The notes beneath the pieces are model-generated. The model was given only the letters and a program-made list of their open reading frames with translations, was not told the DNA's origin and did not search any database. A program made the position numbers and the translations under genes. DNA of 64,000 nucleotides from Desulfobacterales bacterium (GTDB lineage: Bacteria; Desulfobacterota; Desulfobacteria; Desulfobacterales; JAEINQ01): positions 1 through 64,000 of the forward strand of contig JAEINQ010000023.1 of NCBI GenBank assembly GCA_016342285.1, in the 5' to 3' direction. This document shows, one piece after another, positions 1 to 9,235 of this stretch; position 1 is the first letter of the stretch; each line of letters starts with the position of its first letter.

Positions 1-127
1 TCGGTTGGATCGGTTGGATCGGTTGGATCGGTTGGATCGGTTGGATCGGTTGGATCGGTTGGATCGGTTGGATCGGTCGGATTGGTCGGATCGGTCGGAT
101 CGGTCGGATCGGTCGGATCGGTCGGAT
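1..127. repeat. 9-bp tandem repeat array (about 14 copies)
   Basis: The unit tcggttgga repeats about eight times and then changes to tcggtcgga for about six more, so the array has two sub-blocks differing by one base. It touches the left edge of the window, so its full length is unknown. The unit is a multiple of three and reads as Ser-Val-Gly in one plus frame, but that frame runs into a hairpin and no start or ribosome site is visible; I treat it as a non-coding minisatellite between genes. Confidence 0.9.
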
Positions 128-128
128 C

Positions 129-178
129 AAGAAACAAGACGCCCATGGCCGCAACCGGCCATGGGAGTCTTGTTTCTT
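129..178 (-). terminator. Long hairpin downstream of the GspE-like gene
   Basis: Arms of about 21 bases (aagaaacaagac...cccatggcc and its complement) enclose a six-base loop, with a single unpaired base on each side. It lies about 45 bases beyond the stop of the minus-strand ATPase gene and is flanked by A/T-rich arm ends, so it is likely its transcription terminator. It could also belong to the repeat next to it. Confidence 0.6.
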
Positions 179-224
179 TAAGCGACAACGCCGCGTCATA
201 TACAAATCGCGACAGCGATTTGCA

Positions 225-2534
225 TTATTTGATACAGACCTTCCGTACCTGCAACAGGTCGACCATTCCGCCGAAAATCTTGCCGATACCGTCCTGTTTC
301 AAGGTGGTCATGCCGTCATGCAGGGCCTGCTCCCGAAGCACTTCCATCTTCTCGTTGATCTGAATCTTCTTTTTCATGTCATCGGTGCCCATGAGCAGCT
401 CGTGCAGGCCGCAGCGGCCGGCATATCCGCTGTTGTTGCACTTATCGCACCCCACGGGTTTTTTCAGCATCAACTCGTCAGAGTAGGGAATGCCGACGTA
501 TTTGTCGAACAGCTCCTTGCTCCCGTATTCGCGGACCAGTTCGTTGTACTGGTCCTGGGTGGGATGGAAATCTTCCTTGCATTTTTTGCACAGGGTCCGG
601 CCGAGACGCTGGGCCAGAATGCACAAGATGGCGTCGGCGAAGTTGAAGGGGTCCATGCCCATGTCCAACAGCCGGGTGATACTTTCCGGCGCGCTGTTGG
701 TATGGAGGGTGGAAAAAACCAGATGGCCGGTGAGCGAGGCCTCGATACCGATGGAAGTGGTCTCCTTGTCACGCATTTCGCCCACCATGATCACATCCGG
801 GTCGGCACGGAGAAAGGCACGCATGGCCGCGGCAAAGTCGAAGCCGATCTTGGACTGGACCTGCACCTGTCGCAGGCCCCGCTGGGTGATTTCCACCGGG
901 TCCTCGGCGGTCCAGATCTTGGTTTCGGTCTTGTTGATATAGCCCAGGGCACTATGGAGCGATGTGGTCTTTCCCGAACCGGTGGGACCGCAGACAAAAC
1001 AAATGCCGTAAGGCGCGGTGATGACGCTGACGAAATTGTCGAAGTTGGCCGTCGTCAGCCCCAGCTTGTCCAGGGGAATCGGTTCGCCGGCGGCCAGAAT
1101 ACGCATGACAACGTCTTCCATCTGCCCCTGGGTGGGAATGGTGGCCACACGAAGCTCGATGTCGAGCCCGCCGTACTTCTTGAATTTGATCTTGCCGTCC
1201 TGGGGTTTTCTGCGTTCGGCGATGTCCAGGTCGGCCATGATCTTGAGGCGGGATGAGATGGCGGCGCGGTAGGCGTAAGGGATGGTCTGATAGACGGTGC
1301 AGGACCCGTCAATGCGGATCCGCACCTGGGTGTTCTGCTTGCCCGGATACGGCTCGATATGAATATCCGACGCCCCGCGGTTGTATGCATCGATGATGAT
1401 CTTGTTGACCAGTTGGACAACGGCACTGTCCTCCTCCCCCACGGACCCTTCGGCTTCGTCGATCTCGGCGTCCTCGGCGGAGAGCTGGGCCAGAATATCG
1501 TCCATGGAGGCCAGCTCTTTTTCATCCTGGGTAAAGAGCTTGATGTACTCCTGAATATCCTCGCGGAAGGCGACATGAACGGCCAGGCTCTTTCCCGAAA
1601 AAAGCGCCTGGACCATATCGACCTTCTGCAGATCGTTGGGGTTGTCCATGGCGATGATAATCTTGCTGTCCTCCACACGTAGCGGCACCAGGTGGTTGTT
1701 GCGCATGAAGGGAACCTTGACGTGCCTGAGCAGTTCGCCGGGAATGGGGGCGTTCTTGTTAAACTCCACATAAGGAACCTTGTAGAACTGGCTCAGCGAC
1801 TTGCCGATTTCCGCCTTGGGAATCTTCAGGTCATTGATGAGGATCGTCTCGATGGGTTCCTTGCGCTGCCGGGCATCGGCAATGGCCTTGTCCAGTTCTT
1901 TCTGGGTCAGAATATGGTTTTCCAGGATGTAATCGAATTTGTTCGGCCGCGACCGGGCCATCCGTTTCTGGTTGTATAGGGCGATGCCGAGGATCTTGGC
2001 CAGTTCCTCCACGGCCCATTCGTCCAGGGCAACGAACTTGGTACCATCCTTGCGATTGATGAGCTGAATGGCGCCCAATAAGAATTTTTTATAAATGATG
2101 GGGAAGACCAGCACCTGTTTGGTGACGAAACCGGTCTTCTTATCCCAGCTTTTGTCGAACTTCAGATGGGGATCAATGGCGCCCAGTTCTTTGTCGTTAT
2201 AGGCGTTCTTGATATTAATCAGCTTCTGCTTGTAGGCCGAACACCCGGCCAGGCTGTTGGGAGATACCGGAATCCGAATTTCGCCGACCTCGCTACCCGA
2301 TTTGAAACGGGAGACCAGTTCGCGATTCTTTCCATCCACCACATAAACCGTGATGCGCTCGGCTTCGAATAGTTTGGTAATCTCATCCTTAAGGTTGATC
2401 AGGATATCGTCCAGGTTCTTTGCCGCGTATATGTTGTTGCAAATCTCCTGGAGTTTGGTCCGGTATTCCACCTCGGACTGCAGATCGCGACCATCGGCAC
2501 CATTTTGTTTGTTGAGCGTCTTCGCTTCGGCCAT
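225..2534 (-). CDS. GAF-domain type II secretion / type IV pilus assembly ATPase (GspE/PilB family)
   Basis: A hexameric cytoplasmic ATPase that powers pilus or pseudopilus assembly. The order seen is an N-terminal GAF-like sensor (about residues 25-185), an MshEN/T2SSE N-terminal region (about 200-350), then the T2SSE core with Walker A GPTGSGKTTS near residue 515, Asp box RADPDVIMVGEMRD and His box TGHLVFSTLHTN. A CKKC...CDKC tetracysteine zinc motif sits in the C-terminal part. At 769 residues it is about 200 longer than plain GspE because of the GAF domain, a fusion known in delta-type bacteria. A GAGGG-like ribosome site precedes the ATG. No other pilus genes are nearby, so pilus versus secretion role is undecided. 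Confidence 0.93.
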   Translation of the reverse strand: MAEAKTLNKQNGADGRDLQSEVEYRTKLQEICNNIYAAKNLDDILINLKDEITKLFEAERITVYVVDGKNRELVSRFKSGSEVGEIRIPVSPNSLAGCSAYKQKLINIKNAYNDKELGAIDPHLKFDKSWDKKTGFVTKQVLVFPIIYKKFLLGAIQLINRKDGTKFVALDEWAVEELAKILGIALYNQKRMARSRPNKFDYILENHILTQKELDKAIADARQRKEPIETILINDLKIPKAEIGKSLSQFYKVPYVEFNKNAPIPGELLRHVKVPFMRNNHLVPLRVEDSKIIIAMDNPNDLQKVDMVQALFSGKSLAVHVAFREDIQEYIKLFTQDEKELASMDDILAQLSAEDAEIDEAEGSVGEEDSAVVQLVNKIIIDAYNRGASDIHIEPYPGKQNTQVRIRIDGSCTVYQTIPYAYRAAISSRLKIMADLDIAERRKPQDGKIKFKKYGGLDIELRVATIPTQGQMEDVVMRILAAGEPIPLDKLGLTTANFDNFVSVITAPYGICFVCGPTGSGKTTSLHSALGYINKTETKIWTAEDPVEITQRGLRQVQVQSKIGFDFAAAMRAFLRADPDVIMVGEMRDKETTSIGIEASLTGHLVFSTLHTNSAPESITRLLDMGMDPFNFADAILCILAQRLGRTLCKKCKEDFHPTQDQYNELVREYGSKELFDKYVGIPYSDELMLKKPVGCDKCNNSGYAGRCGLHELLMGTDDMKKKIQINEKMEVLREQALHDGMTTLKQDGIGKIFGGMVDLLQVRKVCIK

Positions 2535-2728
2535 GATTGGACCCTCTTTTCCCCCTGGGTTCTCTTCTCCGGTTCGCCATTGACGTCACCTGAAAGTAGC
2601 GGACCAGGAGATCTTCGGTTCATGGGCAAATGTACCGTAACGGTCGATCCGTGGATGCCGAGCACTGCCTTGGGATCGAACCTACGGTGGCAGTTTCCTT
2701 CTTTCGCCATAGGCTGCCGGTTCACCAC

Positions 2729-2986
2729 CTAAGGGCCATCGGGGTGCGATTCCGGCGGACCATCTTGCAACAACTTGTAATTGCAAATAATTTTACGCGC
2801 ACCGCCGCCGATCAAGATAGACCCCATCAGGTAAAAGCAAAACCGGATAAAAAAAGACTCCGATGAAAAACTGCCAACGCCTTGAAGCCGGGCCATGACC
2901 TGGGGGATGCGGTAAAATACACCAAGTCCGGCAAGAATCAGCAAGATGCCCCAGACGATTTGGGTCTTCGACCTGTTTTGGGTCAT
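2729..2986 (-). CDS. Small two-helix membrane protein, unknown function
   Basis: The 85-residue product has two hydrophobic stretches, around residues 10-27 (VWGILLILAGLGVFYRI) and 45-62 (FFIRFCFYLMGSILIGGG), with a charged amino end and a short polar tail, so a helical hairpin in the inner membrane is likely. I do not recognise a family. It lies alone between the GspE-like gene and the TRAP remnant, in the same direction as both. The amino-acid pattern argues for a real gene, but no function can be assigned. Confidence 0.6.
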   Translation of the reverse strand: MTQNRSKTQIVWGILLILAGLGVFYRIPQVMARLQGVGSFSSESFFIRFCFYLMGSILIGGGARKIICNYKLLQDGPPESHPDGP

Positions 2987-3089
2987 TGTGTCTTTCCGAT
3001 TCTATGAGAACAAACGGCCGGATTATCATTCATGAGTTAATGAATATACCTTAACATCCCGGGAAATGTCAAATATAACAAGGGGGAAA

Positions 3090-3693
3090 CTATCTAAACC
3101 CCATGAGGGTCGGGAGCCACAGCACGACATCGGGCAGAAAGGTCATTATGAGCAGCACGAGGATCTGAATGGCGATAAAAGGCAGCACCGCCCTGGACAC
3201 GTGGATGATGTCCCGATAGGCGATGGCCCCGGTGATGTAGAGGCTCACCCCCATGGGCGGGGTGCAGTAGCCGATGGCCAGGTTCACCGTCATGATCAGC
3301 CCGAAATGCATCCAGTCCACCCCGAAGGCATCGAGCATGGGCAAAAAGACCGGGAAGGAACCCGGTCAGAAAAAGCCCCTCTAAGGATACGTTGCTGATC
3401 ATCGAGTACAAAATCATCCCGATGCTCGGCGGGATGATCACCCCCAGGTTCGGGCTGGTGGTCATCAGCCCCAGGGTGTAATCCTCCGGGTAACCGTTTT
3501 CCAGCAGCGCCGGGATCATAAAGCCCCCCAGGGCCACCACCGTGGCCACCGTGGATCCGGATATGGCGCCGAAGAGCCCGCAAATATCTTCATAGAGCAC
3601 CTGAAGGGTCCGAAGACCCATCAGCACCCCCATCAGCGGCAGCATGGAAAAAATGTAGACCAGCGGAATCTGCAAGATGATCGTCTTCTGAGG
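3090..3693 (-). pseudogene. Degenerate TRAP transporter permease (DctQ-DctM remnant)
   Basis: One minus frame first reads like the last helix of a DctQ small permease (IPLVYIFSMLPLMGVLMGLR), then jumps directly into the interior of a DctM large permease (GAISGSTVATVVALGGFMIP, then IIPPSIGMILY). At about 3350 the frame changes and the end of DctM follows (FGVDWMHFGLIMTVNLAIG, TPPMGVSLY). The DctQ start, the DctM start and roughly 150-180 DctM residues are missing. This is best explained by two internal deletions, one leaving a frameshift at a gtttttgccc-like junction. The gene cannot make a working transporter. It may once have supplied aromatic acid to the adjoining paaK pair, but that is a guess. 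Confidence 0.85.
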
Positions 3694-3704
3694 GGATTCT
3701 TCCG

Positions 3705-4136
3705 TCAGATGCCGTAAATCTCGGGGCCGTCGAACAGTTTAAAACCGTTTTCCCGGAGTTTTCCAACGGCCTCATCAATTTTATCGAACCGAAAGATCAT
3801 GACTGCCTTGCCTCCCGCGGGATGAACAAACGCGTATAGATATTCCACGTTCACGCCGGCTTTGAGCAGCATGTCGAGAATGGCATGAAGCCCCCCGGGT
3901 CGGTCGCTGACCCCCACGGCCACCACATCGGTCTTTCTCACGGTAAAGCCGTTGTTTTTCATAATGGTTTCAGCTTTATCCGAATCGTCGACAATCAGTC
4001 GAAGAACACCGAAATCGGAAGTGTCGGCCACGGAGAGCGCCCGAATATTGATGCCGCCCTCGGACAGGATTTCGGTCACTTCGGCCAGACGGCCCGGTTT
4101 GTTTTCCAGAAAGATGGAAATCTGCTTGATGCGCAT
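3705..4136 (-). CDS. Tandem ACT-domain protein linked to phenylacetate-CoA ligase
   Basis: The 143-residue protein consists of two ACT domains, residues about 3-67 (ISIFLENKPGRLAEVTEIL) and 70-140 (VGVSDRPGGLHAILDML). ACT domains bind small ligands such as amino acids. This stand-alone double-ACT type is commonly encoded next to paaK-like ligases, as here, where the ligase stop is 17 bases upstream of this start on the minus strand. A clear GGAGAC-type ribosome site precedes the ATG. The likely role is ligand-dependent control of the ligase, but the ligand is unknown. Confidence 0.88.
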   Translation of the reverse strand: MRIKQISIFLENKPGRLAEVTEILSEGGINIRALSVADTSDFGVLRLIVDDSDKAETIMKNNGFTVRKTDVVAVGVSDRPGGLHAILDMLLKAGVNVEYLYAFVHPAGGKAVMIFRFDKIDEAVGKLRENGFKLFDGPEIYGI

Positions 4137-4153
4137 GGGTGGTCTCCTTTTAT

Positions 4154-5455
4154 TTAAAGCTTCCGGTTGTCGATGACCCGCACGGCCTTGCCCTGGCTGC
4201 GTTCAATGGACTTGGGTTCCACCAGTTGGACCCGGGCCGACACGCCGAGCATTTCCTTGATGTTTTTTGCGAGCTTCTTTTCCATGGCCTGAAGTTTCCG
4301 GACTTCGTCGGAGAATAGTTTCTCGTCCACCTCCACGCGGACCGTCAGCGTGTCCAGGTTCCCTTCACGGTCGACCATCAGTTGGTAGTGAGGTGCCACC
4401 TCTTCGGTTTCCATGAGAACGGATTCGATCTGGGAAGGAAAGACATTCACCCCGCGAATGATCAGCATATCATCAGTCCGGCCGCTGACCCGCTGCATTC
4501 GTGCATGGGTCCGGCCGCAAACGCACGGTTCGGTCCGGAGGGCGGAGATATCCCTGGTCCGGTAACGAATCACCGGAAATGCCTCTTTGGTCAGTGAGGT
4601 AAAGACCAGCTCGCCTTCCTGACCGGCCGGCAGCACATCTCCGGTGGCCGGATCGATAATCTCAGGAATAAAGTGGTCTTCGAAGACGTGCAGGCCGTTT
4701 TTTGCCTCGTGACACTCAATGGCAACGCCCGGGCCCATGACTTCGCTGAGGCCGTAAATATCCACGGCCACGATGCCCAGCTTTCGCTCGATTTCATCGC
4801 GCATCTTCTCTGACCATGGTTCCGCACCGAAGATTCCGTATTTGAAACTGAGCTGGTCAAAGGCGATGCCCATCTCTTCAGCCACTTCAGCCAGGTGCAG
4901 GGTATAGGAAGGGGTGGCCGTAAGAATGGTCGGGCCGAAATCGCGCATGATTACGATCTGGCGTTTGGTGTTGCCCCCGGAGACCGGAATAACCGAAGCT
5001 CCCAGCCGCTCCGCGCCGTAGTGGACACCGAGCCCGCCGGTGAACAAGCCGTATCCGTAGGCATTGTGAATGATATCGCCCCGGGTGGCGCCGCCGGCTG
5101 AGAGCGCCCGTGCCATCAGTTCGGCCCAGGTACTCACGTCCCGGGCCGTATACCCCACCACCGTCGGCTGACCGGTGGTACCCGACGAGGCATGAATACG
5201 GACCACATTGTCCATGGGAACGGCAAACATTCCGAAAGGGTAATTGTCACGCAGGTCCTGTTTTGTGGTAAACGGCACCTTGCGCAGATCGTCGAGGCTA
5301 GTGATGTCAGCGGGTGTGATTCCGGCAGATTCGAACTTCTTTTTGTAAAAAGGCACGCTGGCGTATACCCGTTCAAGCGTCGCCTGAAGCCGCCGCAACT
5401 GAATCGCTTCCAGGCCCTCCCGGGGCATGGTTTCGTAATCGATGTTGTAAATCAT
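4154..5455 (-). CDS. paaK: Phenylacetate-CoA ligase family enzyme
   Basis: An adenylate-forming ligase that activates phenylacetate or a related aryl acid with ATP and CoA. The 433-residue length fits PaaK. The phosphate-binding loop [14 protein letters not shown] lies near residue 93, followed by [11 protein letters not shown] and the C-terminal hinge [20 protein letters not shown] with the final catalytic region near [18 protein letters not shown] stands just before the ATG. It forms an operon with the ACT gene downstream. In sulfate reducers this enzyme often acts in anaerobic aromatic or branched amino-acid breakdown (indolepyruvate oxidoreductase products), but no such partner is in the window, so the substrate is inferred. 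Confidence 0.93.
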   Translation of the reverse strand: MIYNIDYETMPREGLEAIQLRRLQATLERVYASVPFYKKKFESAGITPADITSLDDLRKVPFTTKQDLRDNYPFGMFAVPMDNVVRIHASSGTTGQPTVVGYTARDVSTWAELMARALSAGGATRGDIIHNAYGYGLFTGGLGVHYGAERLGASVIPVSGGNTKRQIVIMRDFGPTILTATPSYTLHLAEVAEEMGIAFDQLSFKYGIFGAEPWSEKMRDEIERKLGIVAVDIYGLSEVMGPGVAIECHEAKNGLHVFEDHFIPEIIDPATGDVLPAGQEGELVFTSLTKEAFPVIRYRTRDISALRTEPCVCGRTHARMQRVSGRTDDMLIIRGVNVFPSQIESVLMETEEVAPHYQLMVDREGNLDTLTVRVEVDEKLFSDEVRKLQAMEKKLAKNIKEMLGVSARVQLVEPKSIERSQGKAVRVIDNRKL

Positions 5456-5581
5456 CCGTCATGACCTCCAAAAGTAAAATAAGTTAAAAAATTTGGGTCG
5501 AAAATCGAAGCACTTTATGTGCTGTGCATGGTGTTTATGATTTGGAACAAAAAACGGCCACAGAGGGTTCCCCGCGGCCAT

Positions 5582-5625
5582 AAAAAAACCATGGGATCTG
5601 GCGTTTGCCGTCTACCCATGGTTTT
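5582..5625 (-). terminator. Rho-independent terminator of the crotonase gene
   Basis: An 11-base stem (aaaaccatggg / cccatggtttt) encloses a loop of about 19 bases. On the minus strand the right-hand side is followed by a run of seven T. It lies in the 383-base gap between the paaK start and the crotonase stop, pointing the right way to end the crotonase transcript. Confidence 0.7.
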
Positions 5626-5664
5626 GATTGTTGCTATGTCAGGCTCTCGCTACAGCGCCTCTCC

Positions 5665-5760
5665 ATGGGCAGACTTCCTAAAAAAGAAGCACCCAAAAAA
5701 ACCGCGGAAGAAAAAGCAAAAATGGTCAAACCGCATGTTGTTCCGTCGTTTCCGGTTTAA
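5665..5760 (+). other. Possible 31-residue lysine-rich open frame in the paaK-crotonase gap
   Basis: The 383-base gap 5456-5838 holds the terminator and this short plus-strand frame (MGRLPKKEAPKKTAEEKAK..., ending VPSFPV). Its composition is protein-like (Lys, Glu, Ala, Pro), but no ribosome site is visible before the ATG, and its orientation is opposite to the neighbours. I list it only as a candidate. Nothing else is seen in the gap. Confidence 0.2.
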
Positions 5761-5838
5761 ATATTGTCGCTGCAAAACTGCCGACGAGCTATAACGGACC
5801 GGCTCAAACCTGTCAAGGCCTTTTTGGTCAATCCTGCA

Positions 5839-6627
5839 TCACTGCAACTTTCCCTTAAAAACAGGTTTTCGTTTTTCCAGAAACGCCGAAGTGCCCTCTT
5901 TTGAATCTTCGCTGGCCATGCACAAGGCAAAGGCATCGATTTCAAGGCTGCACCCGGTCGCCAGGTCGACACCCAGGCCACTATTGATGGCCTGTTTGGC
6001 CGCCCGCAGGGATACTTTCCCCTTGGCCGCGATTGCGCCCGCGGTTTTCATCACCGCCGCCATCAGTTCATCCGGCGCGCAGACCTTGTTGACCATCCCG
6101 ATGGCCAAGGCTTCAGCCGCCGGTATCATTTTCCCGGTAAAAATCATCTCCTTGGCCTTGTTGATACCGACGAGCCGCGGCAGACGCTGGGTCCCCCCAA
6201 AACCGGGAATGATGCCGAGGCTGATTTCCGGCAGGCCGAACATGGCGTTTTCCGATGCATAGACAAAATCGCAGGCCAGGGCCATTTCGCTGCCGCCTCC
6301 CAGTGCAAATCCGTTGACCGCGGCAATGACCGGTATGGCCAGTTGCTGGAGCCGGCTGACGACGTCCTGACCCCGTTTGGCAAAAATCTTGGCGCCAAGG
6401 GCATCACATTGGGCGATCTCGGAAATATCGGCACCAGCCACGAAAGACTTCTCCCCGGCACCGGTAAGCACCAGCACGCGAATTTCTTCATTGTCCATCA
6501 CAACGCCCAGGGCATCGTCCAATTCGGCCAGCAACGCCCGGTTCAAGGCATTGAGTGCCTTGGGACGGTTGAAGGTAATGGTGGCAATGCCGCCGCTTTC
6601 TTCAAAAATGATGCTCTCGTAAGCCAT
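5839..6627 (-). CDS. Enoyl-CoA hydratase/isomerase (crotonase family)
   Basis: A crotonase-fold enzyme of about 262 residues, probably hydrating short-chain trans-enoyl-CoA in acyl-CoA oxidation. The oxyanion-hole segments FVAGADI and ALGGGSEMALACDF are present, as are the catalytic Glu in LPEISLGIIPGFGGTQRL and the second acid position in that same stretch. The ORF track starts five codons earlier, but GGAGGAA lies correctly before the internal ATG of MAYESII, so I use that start. It stands alone with its own terminator downstream. The exact substrate cannot be told from sequence. Confidence 0.92.
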   Translation of the reverse strand: MAYESIIFEESGGIATITFNRPKALNALNRALLAELDDALGVVMDNEEIRVLVLTGAGEKSFVAGADISEIAQCDALGAKIFAKRGQDVVSRLQQLAIPVIAAVNGFALGGGSEMALACDFVYASENAMFGLPEISLGIIPGFGGTQRLPRLVGINKAKEMIFTGKMIPAAEALAIGMVNKVCAPDELMAAVMKTAGAIAAKGKVSLRAAKQAINSGLGVDLATGCSLEIDAFALCMASEDSKEGTSAFLEKRKPVFKGKLQ

Positions 6628-6737
6628 GAGTCTTTCCTCCATTTTTAAAAAATCCTGGCCCTTAGGGCCACTTTGGTTTGCCCATGAAGGGCGTGGTTGC
6701 TGGCAAAAAAGTGTGGCGTCCTACTTCGAATTGAAAC

Positions 6738-9158
6738 CTACCCGCCCTCGCCGTCATCGTGCTGGATATAAGAAATGACGGTCGGATGGAGTTCCTTGAT
6801 ATAGGTTCGAATGCCATCCACAATGCCGTCACATAGATGTTCCTGATAGTTTTTGCTGATCAGGCGGCGGCATTCCCGGGCGTTGCTGATAAAAGAAGTT
6901 TCAATCAAAATGGCCGGCATCTGGGCACCGATCAGGACGTAAAATGGTGCCTGCTTGACCCCTTTGTTCCGAATCTGATTGTACTTTGTTTTGAGCCCGC
7001 GGGTGATTCGGGTCTGAACGTGCCCGGCCAGACGACTCGATTCGTTAATTTTGGCGTTTTTCATCAGGTCGGTCAGGATACTCTGAAGATCGCTGATATT
7101 CTTTCTGGACGTGGCGTTTTCCCGGGCGGCAACGCGAATGGCATCGTCATCGGTGGCCAGGTTCAGGAAATAGGTTTCCACGCCATAGGCCCGCTGGTCG
7201 CGAACCGCATTGGTATGTATGGAGACAAAGAGGTCAGCGTTGCGGGTATTGGCGATGGCGGTCCGTTCTTCAAGGGTCAGGTAGGTATCATCGGTCCGGG
7301 TCAAAAAGGCCTCACATCCCAGGTCTTTTTTGATTTTCCGCACCAGTCGTTTGGCAATTTCGAGCACCACTGTTTTCTCATGAACGCCTTTTAAATACCC
7401 CGGTGCGCCGTAGTCCTTTCCCCCGTGGCCCGGATCCACGGCGATACGACTCACACCCAGAGAGAGTTGAGCGGCCAGGGAGCCGACCTGTGGCGTCTGG
7501 CTGGAGCCCGGTTCCATCACCCGCGGCTGGGCCTCTGCCACGGCCGTTTCTTCCCCCCAGACGTCGATAACGATGCGAAACGGATTTCGAAGAGAAAAGA
7601 TCTTGTAGGTATTGAAGGATTTGATGTCGATGACCACCCGGACCACATCGGCGGAGAACTGTCCGGCCCGGGCGTACTTCAACAGATCGTCGTTGATGGG
7701 AATGGTCTTATCAAGACCGCTGCCCAACCGGCTCCCCGAAAGATCGACGTAGAGCCGCTGGAGTTTCTTCAATGCGGGATCCTGTTTGAGCAGTCGGTGG
7801 TCGAAGTCGGTGTGTCGGTTTGCGTCGATGACCACCCGTGTGTATCGCGGATTGGACCAGTATCGCAGGCCTGTCACCGTGGCCGGACCTTGACCGGCAT
7901 CGGCTTCAGGCTCGGTCGGCATCTCTTCCGCTGCCGCCTCAATGGTTTGGGCAATGGCGTCGTCATCGGGTTCACCCGTTTGGCCGGAGGGCGGTTCCAC
8001 ACCGGATGCCAGGGCAGCGCGCCGACTGTAAGGGCTTTCAGGGAAGGCTTCCATGAGTCGATGCCAGACCGCCAACCCTTTTTCCCGATCCGAGGCCAGG
8101 TATGAATGTTCGGCCAGTTCCTCAAGGAGTTTGCCCTCCATGAACAGGGCGGCCGGGGCAAGGGGGCCGGTCGGGGCCTGACGATAAACCGCGTCGAACC
8201 GCTCGATCAAGTTCTGCCATTTGTCCCGGTATTTTTGCCAGGACGGTCGCCGCAACAGTCGATTGTAAGCGGTTTGTGCCTCCTCAAAGGCCTTTCGGGT
8301 GCTCACGGACCGACCGGCACCGCTATCCGGTGCCGATGGGGATCGGGTCGCTGGAATGCGGGCCTTCGGATCGAGCTTTTTCATCTCGTCGATGGCCAAT
8401 TGTCGGTATCGGCTGTCGCCATATCGTCGCACCACCCGCGCCAGCAAGTCCAGTGCCTCCTTCTTGTCTGAGCTGATGTATGATTTTCCATAGAGTTCGC
8501 CGTAGACCCGGCCGCTCATGAACAGGGCCGTTGCCGCCGCGGGACCGTCAGGGTCCTTGCGGTGGGCGGCCGCGTATTTGTCGATGACGGCCATCCACCG
8601 GTCCCGATACATCTGCCACTTGGGATGGGCAATCAGCTTGCGGTAGGCCGCCTCGGCCGATCGTAACAGTCGGCCGGCTTCGCCCGCCCCCTGAACGTTA
8701 ACCTTGAGGGCAGTCTCCAGGCCAGCCTTCTGGGCCGGGGTTTCAACCCTGGCCATGATCTTCAAATCAGCCTGGGCCTTGGTCCGGTAGGCGCTTTTGG
8801 GAAATTTTCGAACGATTCGTTCCAGAAGGTCCTGAGCCTCCTTCCGGTCCCTGTTCCGGCCTGAGAAATGGGCCAGTTCGGCGTACAGATCCGCTGCCAG
8901 GTAAAGTCCGGCCGGGGCCCATCCACCGTTTGGATCCTGCTGGTACGCATTCTGGGCCTGCTCGATGCATCGCATCCAATAGTCCCGGTATTTTTTCTTC
9001 GCAGGCGAACGCCGAAGCTCCCGGGCGCAGTTCTCGGCCTGAAAAAACAGATCCTTTGGCGCCGTTGCCGCCCCAAGGCCGACGGGCAATGCCAAAGCGA
9101 CCGCGGACCATACGATCAACGCCCGGAAGAGCTTGTATTTGGAAAGGTTTGGCTTCAT
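6738..9158 (-). CDS. N-acetylmuramoyl-L-alanine amidase (AMIN + Amidase_3) with TPR-like front
   Basis: A periplasmic zinc amidase that cuts the amide bond between MurNAc and the stem peptide during cell separation. A signal peptide (about residues 1-30) is followed by three copies of a roughly 100-residue helical unit, each containing Y-R-D-x-W and ending with a K-x-A-x-x-L motif. An AMIN domain spans about 430-530, and Amidase_3 about 575-795 with DPGHGGKDYGA, SIHTNAV and the catalytic IETSFISN. At 806 residues it is nearly twice the usual AmiC because of the triplicated front part. It lies between the crotonase and mutS, in the same direction. No divisome genes are near. Confidence 0.93.
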   Translation of the reverse strand: MKPNLSKYKLFRALIVWSAVALALPVGLGAATAPKDLFFQAENCARELRRSPAKKKYRDYWMRCIEQAQNAYQQDPNGGWAPAGLYLAADLYAELAHFSGRNRDRKEAQDLLERIVRKFPKSAYRTKAQADLKIMARVETPAQKAGLETALKVNVQGAGEAGRLLRSAEAAYRKLIAHPKWQMYRDRWMAVIDKYAAAHRKDPDGPAAATALFMSGRVYGELYGKSYISSDKKEALDLLARVVRRYGDSRYRQLAIDEMKKLDPKARIPATRSPSAPDSGAGRSVSTRKAFEEAQTAYNRLLRRPSWQKYRDKWQNLIERFDAVYRQAPTGPLAPAALFMEGKLLEELAEHSYLASDREKGLAVWHRLMEAFPESPYSRRAALASGVEPPSGQTGEPDDDAIAQTIEAAAEEMPTEPEADAGQGPATVTGLRYWSNPRYTRVVIDANRHTDFDHRLLKQDPALKKLQRLYVDLSGSRLGSGLDKTIPINDDLLKYARAGQFSADVVRVVIDIKSFNTYKIFSLRNPFRIVIDVWGEETAVAEAQPRVMEPGSSQTPQVGSLAAQLSLGVSRIAVDPGHGGKDYGAPGYLKGVHEKTVVLEIAKRLVRKIKKDLGCEAFLTRTDDTYLTLEERTAIANTRNADLFVSIHTNAVRDQRAYGVETYFLNLATDDDAIRVAARENATSRKNISDLQSILTDLMKNAKINESSRLAGHVQTRITRGLKTKYNQIRNKGVKQAPFYVLIGAQMPAILIETSFISNARECRRLISKNYQEHLCDGIVDGIRTYIKELHPTVISYIQHDDGEGG

Positions 9159-9235
9159 GTTACACAGCGTTCACTCCTTTGGCCCTGCCATTGACAGTAA
9201 CAAATCAAGATTTTCCACCCGCGGCGCAGGCGGCC

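Noticed and set aside
1-127. CRISPR-like array
   Set aside because: The repeats are 9 bases without spacers, so it is a plain tandem repeat.
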